This document shows positions 6,186 through 12,315 of a DNA stretch of 12,315 nt, in pieces (position 1 is the stretch's first letter; every line of letters starts with the position of its first letter). This DNA is from an uncultured Collinsella sp. (GTDB taxonomy: Bacteria > Actinomycetota > Coriobacteriia > Coriobacteriales > Coriobacteriaceae): assembly GCA_900552295.1 (NCBI GenBank), contig URZB01000022.1, positions 1 to 12,315 of the forward strand. Direction: 5' to 3'. The translations under genes and the position numbers were made by a program. Under the pieces are notes generated by a model. It did not search any database. It saw only the letters and a program-made list of their open reading frames with translations, and was not told where the DNA came from.

Positions 6186-6515
6186 ATGAGCTATCTCATC
6201 ATCGAGCTTGAGACGCAGCTGCTTAAGACCGGAAAGACCAGCGCTGATCTGATTCGGGCGACGGGGCATACTCCGGCTAATATTTCAAAGCTGAGAAACG
6301 GAAAGATAAAAGCTATTCGCCTAAAGACTCTTCTCGATATCTGTGATGAGCTTGATTGTCAACCGGGAGATATTATTCAGCGTGTGAGCGAGAAAGAGCT
6401 TGAGGAGCTTATTGTCGAGCGTGCAAAAAATGTCGTGAGACAGATGCGGGATGGCGGAGGCAACGAGGCGTCGCTTCCGACATCAGTCTTCGCTGTCGAT
6501 TTGAGTGACGAGTAG
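6186..6515 (+). CDS. Cro/CI-type HTH transcriptional regulator (YozG-like)
   Basis: A 109-residue protein. Residues 1-67 match the small HTH_26/YozG type: helix-turn-helix around 17-39 (TSADLIRATGHTPANISKLRNGK), then AIRLKTLLDICDELDCQPGDII at 43-64, nearly diagnostic of the family. Typical members stop near residue 70; here a further 40 residues include a charged helix (68-88) and an acidic tail, which could make contact with the membrane protein or an oligomer partner. A strong ribosome site AGGAGG sits 5 nt before ATG. The upstream gene ends 8 nt earlier, so the two are co-transcribed. The shared motifs at 5563 and 6608 suggest that it regulates its own operon and the exporter operon. Confidence 0.88.
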   Translation: MSYLIIELETQLLKTGKTSADLIRATGHTPANISKLRNGKIKAIRLKTLLDICDELDCQPGDIIQRVSEKELEELIVERAKNVVRQMRDGGGNEASLPTSVFAVDLSDE

Positions 6516-6550
6516 CTTAAGGCGAACAACTAAAACGAAATATCAGCGTG

Positions 6551-6585
6551 AAGGGACTCGTGTCTAACACGGGTTCTTTCTTTTA
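6551..6585 (+). terminator. Intrinsic terminator after the HTH gene
   Basis: A 12-bp stem, AAGGGACTCGTG (6551-6562) with CACGGGTTCTTT (6568-6579), contains three G-T pairs and a 5-nt loop TCTAA. It is followed by CTTTTAG, giving a T-rich tract. It lies 35 nt after the HTH stop codon and separates that operon from the exporter operon, which has its own promoter. Confidence 0.72.
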
Positions 6586-6592
6586 GATTATC

Positions 6593-6621
6593 TTGACAAA
6601 TAATAGTTATCGAAAAACAAT
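6593..6621 (+). promoter_or_regulatory. Candidate promoter of the exporter operon
   Basis: A perfect -35 box TTGACA at 6593-6598 is followed after 17 nt by AACAAT (6616-6621), 4 of 6 to TATAAT. The -10 region lies inside candidate operator B, so a bound regulator would block RNA polymerase. The weak -10 with a perfect -35 is consistent with a regulated promoter. Confidence 0.55.
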
Positions 6622-6641
6622 AACAACTATGGAAAACGATA
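6608..6641. promoter_or_regulatory. Candidate operator B, before the exporter operon
   Basis: TATCG-AAAAA-CAATA (6608-6622), one mismatch from the perfect inverted repeat of operator A, is followed by AACGATA at 6635-6641, again 27 nt from the first element's start. Aligned without gaps over 37 positions, A and B share 22 bases, and the half-sites match almost completely. The block ends 18 nt before the ATPase start. One more AACGATA (6654-6660) runs into the start codon. It overlaps the -10 of the candidate promoter. Confidence 0.65.
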
Positions 6642-6659
6642 AAGTAAAGAAGGAACGAT

Positions 6660-7421
6660 ATGAGCGGTTTTGCTATCAAGCAGAATGGGGGGCCAATGAA
6701 CACATCAGCGATAAAGTTATCAAAGGTGTCAAAGCGCTATGGGAAACGGCGTGTGTTGCATGATGTTTCCTTCGAGGTGCACCAGTCTGAGCTCTGCGCC
6801 CTTGTTGGTGCAAATGGAGCGGGCAAAAGCACGCTCATTAAAATCGTATTGGGCCTCTGTGAGCCATCGTCGGGGAGCGTGGAGCTCTTTGGAGGCAAGT
6901 CGAAAAGAGAGCTCAGCCTGATGCGGGCGCGTGTCGGCTATGTGCCAGATTCCAGCGGAGCATACCAATCCCTCAGCGCGGTTGAGAATCTTCGGATCCG
7001 ATGTGCGGAATGGGGGCTTGATGAGAATCGTGAGGTTCCTCGCGTTTTGAACCTAGTTGGACTGGATGCCGATGAAAAAAAGAGCGTGAGCAGTTTTTCT
7101 CTGGGAATGAAACGGCGACTGGATATAGCTACGGCTTTGTTGGGCGACACCGACTTGCTGATTTTCGATGAGCCGGCAAATGGATTGGATCCGTTGGGCA
7201 TCGAGAGTATATGGACCCTTATCGGTCGATTGAATCGGGAACAGGGCAAAACCATGCTTGTCTCTAGCCACGACTTGGATGAGCTGGCATCGGTTGCAAC
7301 AAGCTGCCTGTTTCTTCATGACGGCGAACTGCTGAAAAAGGAATCTATGGATGTCATAAGGGACGAGGTGCCATCCCTAAAAGAGTATTACAGGCGCTTG
7401 ATGAAGGCGGTCTCGCTATGA
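6660..7421 (+). CDS. ABC transporter ATP-binding protein, BcrA/LanF-like
   Basis: A 253-residue ATPase that would power the two permeases encoded next. Walker A is GANGAGKST (50-58), signature FSLGM (146-150) within SFSLGMKRRLDIATALLG, Walker B LLIFDEP (166-172), D-loop GLDP (175-178) and switch His204. The Q-loop position holds Asp97 (GYVPDSSGAY); bacitracin and lantibiotic exporters often have an acidic residue here. SFSLGMKRRL is typical of the ABC-2/DRA group. AAGAAGGA lies 5 nt before the ATG at 6660. An alternative ATG at 6696 would begin MNTSAIKLSKV, nearer the usual family start, but has only a G-run upstream. The stop overlaps the first permease by 4 nt (ATGA). Drug or antimicrobial-peptide export or resistance is likely; the substrate is unknown. 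Confidence 0.88.
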   Translation: MSGFAIKQNGGPMNTSAIKLSKVSKRYGKRRVLHDVSFEVHQSELCALVGANGAGKSTLIKIVLGLCEPSSGSVELFGGKSKRELSLMRARVGYVPDSSGAYQSLSAVENLRIRCAEWGLDENREVPRVLNLVGLDADEKKSVSSFSLGMKRRLDIATALLGDTDLLIFDEPANGLDPLGIESIWTLIGRLNREQGKTMLVSSHDLDELASVATSCLFLHDGELLKKESMDVIRDEVPSLKEYYRRLMKAVSL

Positions 7422-8242
7422 AGCGGGCGATCCATCCCATAAAGGCAGATATGATGCGTTTGCACAGGATGTTTCCGGCGAAGTTTGGTCTTGCGCTTAT
7501 GCTGGCGTTCGGCCTTCTCTTCGGCATCTTTCTAAAAAACGGAACAACGTTGCTCGCCTTTGGCAATAGCGTTTTTGGGGAGGATATTGGCTTCTGCTGG
7601 AATGTAATTGATCCTTCTGCACCCGATGAGTCCCTTGTGCGCAGTGCTTTTGCCGGCACCTCTCTGTTCGTTCCGCTCATCGTTTGCCTGGCGATTTTAC
7701 AGGAGCGCGGCTATGAAGAGGGATACCGAATTTCTTCAGCAAGAGGTCTTACCCGCTTTAATGGGGTCCTAGCACATGTGCTTTCGTCTGCTTTAATAAT
7801 TGGCGCAGCATATAGTGCGCTTTGCCTTCTTCTTTTTGCAATAGCCATAATACGTGGTGGGCAAAGCTGTGCGCACGACATGCTGGCTGCATTTTTGCCT
7901 GCGATGATAATCAACGCCGTATTGGTGATATCGGTTGCATTGGAGACGGTGACCATCTATCGGATTACAAGCAGCGCCGTATTTAGCGGGGCTGTGGTAA
8001 TAATTGGATTTGTCATGAGCTTGACGCTCTACGGAACTTACCTTCAGACGCCCATATCGTCCTTGCGATGGATCTTCTTTCTTCCGGGGCCGTACCTTGG
8101 AGTCGGATGTGCCCTTGGGTATAGCGATATGGGGCAGCTGACGCTTCTGGGATATGGCGCGGCAGCCAGCTGTCTATCGGTATTGATTTACGCTCTCGTG
8201 AGCTTTCGTGCTGGGGGTGTGCTCAATGGCTCGTCAGACTAG
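7418..8242 (+). CDS. ABC-2-type permease, first subunit
   Basis: A 274-residue membrane protein with about six hydrophobic segments (22-40, 80-96, 118-145, 158-180, 187-207, 242-264), the architecture of LanE/LanG and BcrB permeases. Its start overlaps the ATPase stop by 4 nt, so translation is coupled. Residues 98-125 read GYEEGYRISSARGLTRF... and resemble residues 107-136 of the second permease (E, G, then ARGxxR, then LSS), the likely cytoplasmic coupling segment between helices 2 and 3. It has no other domain. I could not match it to a named permease from sequence alone; membership of the immunity-type exporters rests on topology and gene order. Confidence 0.8.
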   Translation: MKRAIHPIKADMMRLHRMFPAKFGLALMLAFGLLFGIFLKNGTTLLAFGNSVFGEDIGFCWNVIDPSAPDESLVRSAFAGTSLFVPLIVCLAILQERGYEEGYRISSARGLTRFNGVLAHVLSSALIIGAAYSALCLLLFAIAIIRGGQSCAHDMLAAFLPAMIINAVLVISVALETVTIYRITSSAVFSGAVVIIGFVMSLTLYGTYLQTPISSLRWIFFLPGPYLGVGCALGYSDMGQLTLLGYGAAASCLSVLIYALVSFRAGGVLNGSSD

Positions 8243-9044
8243 AAGATTCCTTCATTCAGAATTGAAGCATGTGAGCAAATGGACGTACGCCTTAATCCTG
8301 GTAATTTATGCGTGCATGGTGGTATTGCAGCTTAATTCTTTCCCGATGTGGTTCTGTAGCCTCCGTGAGAACAGTTTCTTGGGCTTTTTCCCAGACCCGA
8401 CGCTTCGGCTATCGGCAGAGGATGTCCTTCTATTTGGTAATGCAGAGGTTTTTCGCGGTCTGCTGTTCAACGTAGCCCCGTTGGCTCATGCATTGTTTTT
8501 TCCGTTCATCGCGGCTTGCATTGTGCCGCGCTTTGTCAGTTCGGGCTTTATTGAGGAACCGTGGGGGTTGTCGGAGGCTCGGGGAGGGAAGCGTGTGTGC
8601 GCTATCGTTGCGCGAGTGGTGCTGTCTTCTTTTGCCCTTTTGGGCGCGTTTATCCTGTCGAGTGTCGTTTTGTACTGTCTTAACTGCGTAATCGTTTTGG
8701 ATGCTCAGCAGTATTTCAACCTGCATGTATTTTGCTATCGACTTGTTCTTGCTGCCGCTGCCTGCCTTGCATACGTGGTTTCTTGCGTAATCGTTGTTTC
8801 CTATTTTGGGTCCGGCTTCGGTCCGATTGGCATGCTGTTGCTTGTCAACGTTGTAGCGATCTACATACAGCTCGGGGCCAATTCCATGCTTCCGCTTCCA
8901 GCCTCGATGCTCATGTGGATTTGTGGCGTGACCCCGTTGGAGAATAGTCAATGCATTTCGATTCTAATTGACTGCCTAATTAACGTAGCAAGCGTTTTTA
9001 CCATTTGCTTTACCGTAGACCGATTGCGGTCGAGATTTCTTTGA
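8226..9044 (+). CDS. ABC-2-type permease, second subunit
   Basis: A 272-residue membrane protein with about six hydrophobic segments (20-37, 83-103, 127-155, 170-193, 197-217, 245-263). I chose the ATG at 8226 because GGGGTG lies about 7 nt upstream; a GTG at 8208 in the same frame has no ribosome site. The gene overlaps the first permease by 17 nt. The shared SEARGGKR/SSARGLTR segment suggests that the two permeases are old paralogues acting as a heterodimer with two copies of the ATPase. This is the last gene of the operon; the terminator hairpin at 9083 follows. No toxin, bacteriocin precursor or modification gene is nearby. Confidence 0.8.
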   Translation: MARQTRRFLHSELKHVSKWTYALILVIYACMVVLQLNSFPMWFCSLRENSFLGFFPDPTLRLSAEDVLLFGNAEVFRGLLFNVAPLAHALFFPFIAACIVPRFVSSGFIEEPWGLSEARGGKRVCAIVARVVLSSFALLGAFILSSVVLYCLNCVIVLDAQQYFNLHVFCYRLVLAAAACLAYVVSCVIVVSYFGSGFGPIGMLLLVNVVAIYIQLGANSMLPLPASMLMWICGVTPLENSQCISILIDCLINVASVFTICFTVDRLRSRFL

Positions 9045-9082
9045 TTGTTTGTGAGGGATAATCATACCGAGCATACCAAATA

Positions 9083-9120
9083 CAGTGGGGCGGGCACCGT
9101 GGCTGGTGTCCGCCCCACTG
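9083..9120. terminator. Bidirectional terminator between convergent operons
   Basis: Sixteen-base arms CAGTGGGGCGGGCACC (9083-9098) and GGTGTCCGCCCCACTG (9105-9120) pair fully with one G-T pair around loop GTGGCT. It lies 38 nt after the exporter stop on the plus strand and 33 nt after the peptidase stop on the minus strand. No long T-run follows on either side, but position and strength fit a shared terminator. Confidence 0.8.
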
Positions 9121-9153
9121 GCATAGGAGACTTTAACCTGAGTGGTTCGTGAA

Positions 9154-9963
9154 CTAACGGGCCTGCTTAACCTTGGCCGCTGCCTCGACAAACGACTTCC
9201 ACAGGTTAAAGTCGGTCTCGAGCGTCTTCCACGTGTACTCAGGGTGCCATTGCACGCCCAGGCAGAAAGTCTGGCCTTCGACTTCGATGCACTCGGGAAC
9301 GCCGTCGGTTGCCTTGGCGACCAAGCGCGTGCTTTTACCCAGGCGGTCGACGCAGCAGTGATGTGCCGAGTTGGTCTGGATCAGCCTGTGCCCGCCAACC
9401 GCGCGCTCCAGCAGCGAGCCCGGCACGACCTCGACGGGGTGCACGGGATCGTTGAGCACGTGGGTATGGCGCCACTGCGTGCGGCCCTCGCGCGCACCCA
9501 GGCTCGGCACGTCCATGCACAGGGTGCCGCCGGTGGCGACATTGAGCAGCTGCGTGCCTCGGCAGGTGGTAAAGAGCGGCTTCTTGGCGCGAAGCACCTC
9601 GTTAACCAGCTTAAACTCAAAACGGTCGCGAATCTCGCAGCACAGCGTGGGGTCGTAAGGACGCTCGTCGCCCCAGCGTTTGGGGTTGACGTCCGGGCCG
9701 CCGGGAATAGCGATACCGTCAGCGATTTCCACGTAATGACGGATAACATCGACGTCTTCGGTAATAGACATCTGCAGCGGCAGGCCACCGGCGGCAAGGA
9801 TGGCATCGACAAAGACACTTGCGATTTCCTCGTTGGGGGAGAGCGTCTCGCTCAAAAACGGTTTTGCCTCTTCCCAACGCGGCGCGACGAGGATGAGCGG
9901 ACGGTCGGCGGGGGCAACGTCGACGTGCGGGGTGTATGACGATGAAGTACGAGTTCCGATCAT
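9154..9963 (-). CDS. Gamma-glutamyl hydrolase / class I amidotransferase-like protein (peptidase C26, PuuD-like)
   Basis: A 269-residue cytosolic protein with the class I glutamine-amidotransferase fold. The nucleophile is Cys134 in FTTCRGTQLLNVATGGTL (131-148), and His240 and Glu242 in GVQWHPE complete the triad. IPGGPDVNP at 86-94 is the family's oxyanion strand-loop. The C-R-G-x-Q context resembles PuuD, which hydrolyses gamma-glutamyl-GABA; other members cleave gamma-glutamyl amides or peptides. No putrescine-pathway genes are present, so a specific substrate is not assigned. It is the last gene of the amino acid importer operon, 52 nt after the ATPase, which suggests that it releases glutamate or an amine from an imported gamma-glutamyl compound. 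The ribosome site before the ATG at 9963 is weak (GAAAG). Confidence 0.88.
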   Translation of the reverse strand: MIGTRTSSSYTPHVDVAPADRPLILVAPRWEEAKPFLSETLSPNEEIASVFVDAILAAGGLPLQMSITEDVDVIRHYVEIADGIAIPGGPDVNPKRWGDERPYDPTLCCEIRDRFEFKLVNEVLRAKKPLFTTCRGTQLLNVATGGTLCMDVPSLGAREGRTQWRHTHVLNDPVHPVEVVPGSLLERAVGGHRLIQTNSAHHCCVDRLGKSTRLVAKATDGVPECIEVEGQTFCLGVQWHPEYTWKTLETDFNLWKSFVEAAAKVKQAR

Positions 9964-10015
9964 AGGTGTAACTTTCGAGTTTGGATGGTCATGGCGAGCG
10001 AACGTGGCAATTGAG

Positions 10016-10780
10016 CTAGTGGCCCTTAATGGAGTTGAGGAAGTCCTGGGCGCGCTTGGTCTGGGGGTGGTCGAAGAACTCGTCGGGCGTGCCGGTTTCC
10101 ACGATCTGACCGTCGGCCATAAACACGACGCGGTCGGCTACGCGGCGGGCGAAGTTCATCTCGTGCGTGATGACGATCATCGTCATGCCTTGCTGGGCCA
10201 GACGGACCATGACCTCGAGCACCTCGTTGATCATCTCGGGGTCAAGGGCGCTCGTGGGCTCGTCAAAAAGCATGGCCTTGGGTTGCATGGCAAGTGAGCG
10301 GGCGATAGCTACGCGCTGTTGCTGGCCGCCCGAGAGCTGTGCGGGCACCTTATCGGCCTGCTCGGCAACGCCCACGCGGCCCAGCAGGTCCATGGCACGC
10401 TCGCGGGCCTCGTCCTTGGAGACGCCCAGCACGTCGACCGGTCCCAGCATGACGTTCTGCAGTACGGTCATATGCGCGAACAGGTTGAACTGCTGAAACA
10501 CCATGCCCAGCTCGGCACGCATGCGGGCAAGATCCTTGCCTTCCTGCGGCAGGGGCTCGCCCTCGATGAGGATCTCGCCCGAGTCGATGGTTTCCAGGCG
10601 GTTGATGGTTCGGCACATGGTCGACTTGCCCGAGCCCGAGGGGCCAATCACCACGACGACCTCGCCGCGGTCGACCGAGAGATTGATGTCGTTGAGGACG
10701 TGCAGATCGCCATAGTGCTTATCGACGTGTCTGAGCTCGATCAGCGGCTGATTGCCGGTGGAAGAGGTGCTCTGTGCCAT
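10016..10780 (-). CDS. glnQ: Polar amino acid ABC importer ATPase (GlnQ-like)
   Basis: A 254-residue ATPase of the polar amino acid uptake family. All motifs are canonical: Walker A GPSGSGKST (46-54), Q-loop FQQFNLF (Gln96), signature LSGGQQQRVAIARSL (149-163), Walker B AMLFDEPTSALDP (169-181) and switch His206 (ITHEMNFARRVADR). The segments TINRLE and FNLFAHMTVLQNV are typical of GlnQ/HisP/GluA proteins. AAGGAG lies 8 nt before the ATG at 10780. It is 35 nt downstream of the second permease and powers both permeases. The symbol denotes the family; glutamine, glutamate or another polar amino acid could be the substrate. Confidence 0.93.
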   Translation of the reverse strand: MAQSTSSTGNQPLIELRHVDKHYGDLHVLNDINLSVDRGEVVVVIGPSGSGKSTMCRTINRLETIDSGEILIEGEPLPQEGKDLARMRAELGMVFQQFNLFAHMTVLQNVMLGPVDVLGVSKDEARERAMDLLGRVGVAEQADKVPAQLSGGQQQRVAIARSLAMQPKAMLFDEPTSALDPEMINEVLEVMVRLAQQGMTMIVITHEMNFARRVADRVVFMADGQIVETGTPDEFFDHPQTKRAQDFLNSIKGH

Positions 10781-10815
10781 GTGCTCGGCTCCTTATGACT
10801 CGAAATGGTAAAGCG

Positions 10816-11649
10816 TTAGCGGATGATGGTCGCGCCGGTCTTGTGCGAAACGTAGACAGCAGCCTTGTTAATCGCGACGTTGATGAGGATATAGATGACC
10901 GCGATAACCAGGTAGACCGACACGAGGGCGTCGTAGTTGGTAATGAGCACGCGGGCGTTTTGCATGAGGTCGGGGTAGCTCACCACATAGGCGACGGTGG
11001 TGTCTTTGACTACGACCACAAGCTGCGAAATCAACGACGGAATGATAAACCGAATGGCCTGCGGCAACACGATTTTAAAGGTGATTTTAGCTTTGGAGAG
11101 ACCGAGTGCCTGGGCGGCTTCGACCTGCCCGCGCGGTACGGCGTTGACACCGGCACGGAAGATCTCGGCGAGTACGCCGGCGGCAGCGAGCGCGACGGGA
11201 AGCGTGAGCATCCAAAACGACGGCAGCGCGATCTTGTACTGGGGCAGCACCAAAAAGAAGAAGTAGATGAACAGCAGGCTCGGCACGCCGCGGAAGAAAT
11301 CCGTGAGCACGCGGCAGACCAGCTGCAGCGGCTTAATGTCGCTGGTACGGCCGAGCATAAGGGCTAAGCCCAGCACCAGCGCGATGGCGCCGGCGGTGAG
11401 TGCGACTTTAACGGTGCCCTCAAAGCCGGCAAGCAGGAACTTCCAGGTGGTGAGGTGCGTAAAGAAATACCAATAGTGGACCGAAAGCTGGCCGGTCACA
11501 TAAAAGCGCTGCAACACGAGGGCGAAGAGCACGGCGACGGCAACAAGCGAGATGGCGGTGCCGATGCGAATCTTGGCGCGCATTTTGGGGCCGGGAGCCT
11601 CGTAGAGCGCATCGCGCATGGTGAGCGCGGAGGTGGAGTGCTTGCTCAT
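10816..11649 (-). CDS. Amino acid ABC importer permease, GluD-like
   Basis: A 277-residue inner-membrane permease of the His/Glu/Gln/Arg type. A basic cytoplasmic N-terminus (1-29) precedes a first helix (30-50), an outside loop rich in aromatic residues (51-68), then the core with helices near 72-100, 122-136, 145-165, 200-220 and 245-265. FFRGVPSLL (118-126) is the family's FRGTP-like motif, and the EAA coupling loop is GQVEAAQALGLSKAKITFKIVLPQA (174-198). The longer N-terminus with an extra helix resembles GluD of Corynebacterium. Its start overlaps the stop of the upstream permease gene by 4 nt (ATGA), with GAGGA upstream. Confidence 0.9.
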   Translation of the reverse strand: MSKHSTSALTMRDALYEAPGPKMRAKIRIGTAISLVAVAVLFALVLQRFYVTGQLSVHYWYFFTHLTTWKFLLAGFEGTVKVALTAGAIALVLGLALMLGRTSDIKPLQLVCRVLTDFFRGVPSLLFIYFFFLVLPQYKIALPSFWMLTLPVALAAAGVLAEIFRAGVNAVPRGQVEAAQALGLSKAKITFKIVLPQAIRFIIPSLISQLVVVVKDTTVAYVVSYPDLMQNARVLITNYDALVSVYLVIAVIYILINVAINKAAVYVSHKTGATIIR

Positions 11650-12270
11650 CGGAGGATCCTCACCTTCTTATCAATGTAGTTGCCAATGTGGCTCACCACA
11701 AAGGCCGTGCCCAGGTAGCCGAGCGCCGAGATAAAGAACGCGGCGACGCCGCCGAGCGAGCGCGTGTTGATGTAGCTCACCACGCCGGTGAGCTCTTGCG
11801 GTTGCAACGGCACCTGGCTGCCGAGCGCGGTGGTGAGCATGACAGCGATAAAGAGGTTGGTCATGGGCAGCACGCTCGAGCGCAGCGCCTGCGGAATCAC
11901 AATCTTGGCGAGGATACGGCTGAAGCTCATCCCCAGCGAGCGGGCGGCTTCCACCTGACCGACGCCGACGGTGTTGATGCCGCTCATAAAGTTCTCGGAG
12001 CCAAAGGCCGAGCCCAAAAGGACCGTGGCGACGATAACGCAGATGCGGTAGGGCAGGACGACCTTGAGCGGCGGCAGCGCATAGACGACGATGATGAGCA
12101 GTGCGATGCCGGGGATGTTACGGAAGACCTGGACATACAGGTCGCCAAAGACGCGCAGCGGCTTGAGCGGCGACACGCGCATCACGGTGACGGCGACGGC
12201 CAGCACCATGGCGATGGCAAACGACTCAAGCGTCATGCCCCAGGTTGCTAGCAGCGCGTCGATATAGTTC
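11646..12270 (-). CDS. Amino acid ABC importer permease, GluC-like (5' end cut)
   Basis: 207 genuine residues are visible, from NYIDALLATWG to KKVRILR. The FRNIPGIAL segment (49-57) and EAA loop GQVEAARSLGMSFSRILAKIVIPQA (104-128) mark the polar amino acid permease family. The start resembles the first helix of GluC proteins (about 225-230 residues), so only about 10-20 N-terminal residues are missing. An apparent ATG start at 12299, giving MGSEMCIRDR, is adapter sequence and must not be annotated. It pairs with the GluD-like permease that overlaps its stop. The substrate-binding protein, absent here, could lie upstream beyond the contig end. Confidence 0.93.
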
Positions 12271-12315
12271 CTGTCTCTTATACACATCTCCGAGCCCACG
12301 AGACGGAGCTACATC
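12271..12315. other. Nextera i7-side sequencing adapter with index (not genomic)
   Basis: CTGTCTCTTATACACATCT (12271-12289, mosaic end) is followed by CCGAGCCCACGAGAC (12290-12304), the octamer GGAGCTAC (12305-12312) and ATC, the first bases of the P7 sequence. From memory the octamer is Nextera XT v2 index N718. Genomic sequence ends at 12270. Confidence 0.98.

Noticed and set aside
6516..6659. Small peptide (bacteriocin-like) gene before the exporter
   Set aside because: The gap contains only a terminator, promoter and operator; no start codon with a ribosome site opens a frame of useful length.
7090..7120. Defective ABC signature (FSLGM in place of LSGGQ)
   Set aside because: SFSLGMKRRL-type signatures are normal in the BcrA/LanF and ABC-2 ATPase group, so this is not a sign of inactivity.
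11646..12299. Open frame with N-terminus MGSEMCIRDR as a complete permease
   Set aside because: The first ten residues are encoded by the i7-side adapter; only residues from Asn at 12267-12269 onward are genomic.
1..12315. Tn5/IS50 mosaic ends at both edges, read as a transposon
   Set aside because: Each mosaic end is joined to Illumina primer and index sequence, so they are library adapters, not a mobile element.

Overview
The window looks like one complete short-read contig from a GC-rich bacterium, most likely a gut member of the Coriobacteriia (Collinsella or a relative). That placement is inferred from composition and gene content, not from a marker gene. Both ends are sequencing adapter, not genome: bases 1-37 are the Nextera i5-side adapter and 12271-12315 the i7-side adapter with an index. 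Genomic sequence therefore runs only from 38 to 12270, and the genes at both edges are cut.

Left part (38-2913): a nearly complete methionine aminopeptidase with an N-terminal SEC-C zinc motif (minus strand), a 126-nt nested palindrome, a radical SAM protein (minus), and a divergently transcribed alpha/beta hydrolase (plus). Middle (3125-5386): a signalling pair on the plus strand. The first protein combines a degenerate GGDEF domain, a receiver domain and an HD-GYP domain; the second is a stand-alone HPt phosphotransfer protein. A 64-nt near-perfect hairpin follows.

Accessory-looking block (5563-9044, plus strand, visibly lower GC in hand-counted lines): a DUF2975-type membrane protein and a Cro/CI-type HTH regulator form one operon. 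After a terminator comes a second operon with an ABC ATPase and two different six-helix permeases, resembling BcrAB or lantibiotic-immunity (LanFEG) exporters. Both operons are preceded by the same compound motif: TATCG-N5-C(G/A)ATA, then AACGATA exactly 27 nt downstream, ending about 20 nt before the start codon. This suggests that the small HTH protein controls both its own operon and the exporter, making a self-regulated envelope-stress or peptide-resistance module. It is the most interesting inference in the window.

Right part (9154-12270, minus strand, GC-rich): a polar amino acid ABC importer (two GluC/GluD-like permeases and a GlnQ-like ATPase) followed by a class I glutamine-amidotransferase-like peptidase of family C26 (PuuD-like). 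No substrate-binding protein is visible; it may lie beyond the cut edge. A symmetric hairpin at 9083-9120 separates this operon from the convergent exporter operon. No tRNA, rRNA, CRISPR array or transposase gene was seen.
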